Assembly (NCBI GenBank): GCA_021731045.1
Contig: JAKFYE010000040.1
Span: 1 to 40,645, forward strand
DNA: 40,645 nucleotides
Reading direction: 5' to 3'
From: Bdellovibrionales bacterium
Lineage (GTDB): Bacteria; Bdellovibrionota; Bdellovibrionia; Bdellovibrionales; JAKFYE01
Part shown: one piece after another, positions 39,935 to 40,645 of the stretch
Position numbering within the stretch: position 1 is the stretch's first letter
How the letters are laid out: every line of letters starts with the position of its first letter
Notes under the pieces: model-generated
The model's input: only the letters and a program-made list of their open reading frames with translations
Told to the model about the DNA's origin: nothing
Database searches by the model: none
Translations under genes and position numbers: made by a program

Positions 39935-40645
39935 TTAGTTACATTGTTCCGTACAGTCTTCGGTGTAGTAACCAGAACCATCACAATAAACTTCGTATCC
40001 GTCTGAAGAACAATTTGGCGGGTTGAATACGGGCTGACATACCGTCGTGCAAGATCGAGCTGGCTCAGGCTGCGGCTCGGGCTGCGCTGGGGACGGAGCC
40101 GGCTCAGGTTGCTGCGGTTCTGGAGATGGAGCTGGTTCAGGTTGTGGTTCTGGGGACGGAGCTGGCTCTGGACGATCCGGAATGCCGTCATGATTACGGT
40201 CGTCAGTTAATACGTTACCGTTAGAATCCACGCGGCCTTCATTAATCCACTGTTCTTGATAGTCTCGGCCATCATCTCCGATACATGCATTAGCCCAAAT
40301 ATTATTTCCACAATCGTGCTCATCAACTGGTGGCTGCGGTGACGGCGCTGGAATAATAGGAGGAACCACAATAACAATTGGTGGAACTGGTGTTGGAGTC
40401 GGCATCGGTTCAGGAACCGGAGTCGGCATTGGAGCCGGAACCGGAGTCGGCATTGGAGCCGGAACCGGCATTGGCGCAGGAACCGGAGCCGGCATTGGAG
40501 CCGGAGCCGGAACCGGAGTCGGCATTGGAGCCGGAACCGGAGCCGGCATTGGCGCAGGAACCGGAGTCGGCATTGGAGCCGGAACCGGAGTCGGCATCGG
40601 AGCCGGAACCGGAGTCGGCATTGGCGCAGGAACCGGAGTCGGCAT
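39935..40645 (-). CDS. Proline-rich repeat secreted protein, 3' part only
   Basis: The 3' part of a gene whose start lies beyond the right edge (236 residues shown). It opens with tandem P-A-P-M-P-T-P-V-type repeats (about 1-87), then a hydrophobic patch and a short region with E-H-D-C-G-N-N. A Ca-binding-like [18 protein letters not shown] is followed by P-E-P-A-P-S-P-E-P repeats and a Cys-rich C-terminus (C-T-T-V-C ... C-T-E-Q-C-N). The Pro-Ala/Pro-Val repeats fit a rigid periplasm-spanning or surface stalk. The D-x-N-x-N...D-x-D-H-D-G-x-P-D part resembles thrombospondin type 3 repeats. Confidence 0.82.
   Translation of the reverse strand: MPTPVPAPMPTPVPAPMPTPVPAPMPTPVPAPMPAPVPAPMPTPVPAPAPMPAPVPAPMPVPAPMPTPVPAPMPTPVPEPMPTPTPVPPIVIVVPPIIPAPSPQPPVDEHDCGNNIWANACIGDDGRDYQEQWINEGRVDSNGNVLTDDRNHDGIPDRPEPAPSPEPQPEPAPSPEPQQPEPAPSPAQPEPQPEPARSCTTVCQPVFNPPNCSSDGYEVYCDGSGYYTEDCTEQCN
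40089..40100 (+). repeat. Dispersed GGGGACGGAGCC motif, copy 8
   Basis: Exact 12-base copy, lying antisense inside the proline-repeat gene, where it encodes part of P-A-P-S-P. Pro-Ser-Pro repeats in this codon choice may create it by chance. Confidence 0.5.
40152..40162 (+). repeat. Dispersed motif copy 9 (11 of 12 bases)
   Basis: GGGGACGGAGC, antisense inside the proline-repeat gene 63 bases after copy 8. The internal repeats of the gene probably explain the pair. Confidence 0.45.
40390..40645 (-). repeat. Tandem repeat encoding Pro-Val-Pro-Ala-Pro-Met
   Basis: A DNA tandem array of mixed 18- and 24-base units based on GGAGCCGGAACCGGAGTC, encoding P-T-P-V-P-A-P-M on the minus strand. It runs to the edge of the window. 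The nearly identical units suggest recent expansion or ongoing length variation. Confidence 0.88.

Overview
The window looks like a chromosomal segment of a predatory or Bdellovibrio-like bacterium (Bdellovibrionota, possibly Bdellovibrionales). This is inferred from the style of the proteins: many short secreted or lipidated proteins with no clear relatives, a TadC/FHA-domain operon, an AceE-type pyruvate dehydrogenase E1 apart from an E2/E3/lipoylation operon, a strong Shine-Dalgarno context, and moderate-to-low GC. No rRNA, tRNA, CRISPR array or prophage was seen.

Layout. 0-5 kb: a Cys-rich surface lipoprotein candidate; a perfect 55-bp inverted repeat; then a minus-strand pair of E1 (AceE-like) and an alpha/beta hydrolase coupled by an ATGA overlap. 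5.1-7.7 kb: two divergent paralogous four-helix-bundle (S23/avd-like) genes whose shared upstream DNA is an inverted repeat, a 12-unit CAGAAA microsatellite, and adenine deaminase. 7.8-10.8 kb: tandem paralogous Cys-rich secreted proteins and a secreted hypothetical. 11-13.4 kb: a tightly packed Nudix / ROK kinase / YgfZ operon. 13.5-18.7 kb: a DsbA-like lipoprotein, then lipA-E2-E3-lipB, which makes and uses the lipoyl cofactor of the pyruvate dehydrogenase complex. 18.8-22.5 kb: a secreted hypothetical, an ExbB/ExbD-type motor pair, and a sulfatase-fold lipoprotein that appears to have lost its metal ligands.

22.5-29.7 kb: a minus-strand operon running TadC, DUF192, FHA+PAS membrane sensor, FHA+TPR membrane protein, double-FHA+TPR membrane protein, a degenerate PP2C-like protein and a radical SAM enzyme. 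The first six overlap by 1-14 nt and look translationally coupled. This is the best candidate for an undescribed system: phosphothreonine-reading membrane scaffolds built around one Tad inner-membrane protein. 29.7-32.4 kb: maf, yggS, proC, then a DivIVA-domain gene. 32.5-33.2 kb: a RAYT-type (IS200-like, HUH) transposase. 33.5-40.6 kb: outer-membrane-type beta-barrel proteins, a 34-residue basic protein, acetyl-CoA synthetase, an MFS transporter with a rhodanese-like gene, and the 3' part of a proline-repeat secreted protein that runs off the right edge.

One DNA-level signal crosses these regions. The 12-mer GGGGACGGAGCC occurs five times exactly and four more times in 9- to 11-base form, both between and inside genes, and copies in opposite orientation bracket the RAYT gene. 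It is a candidate REP-like element served by that transposase.
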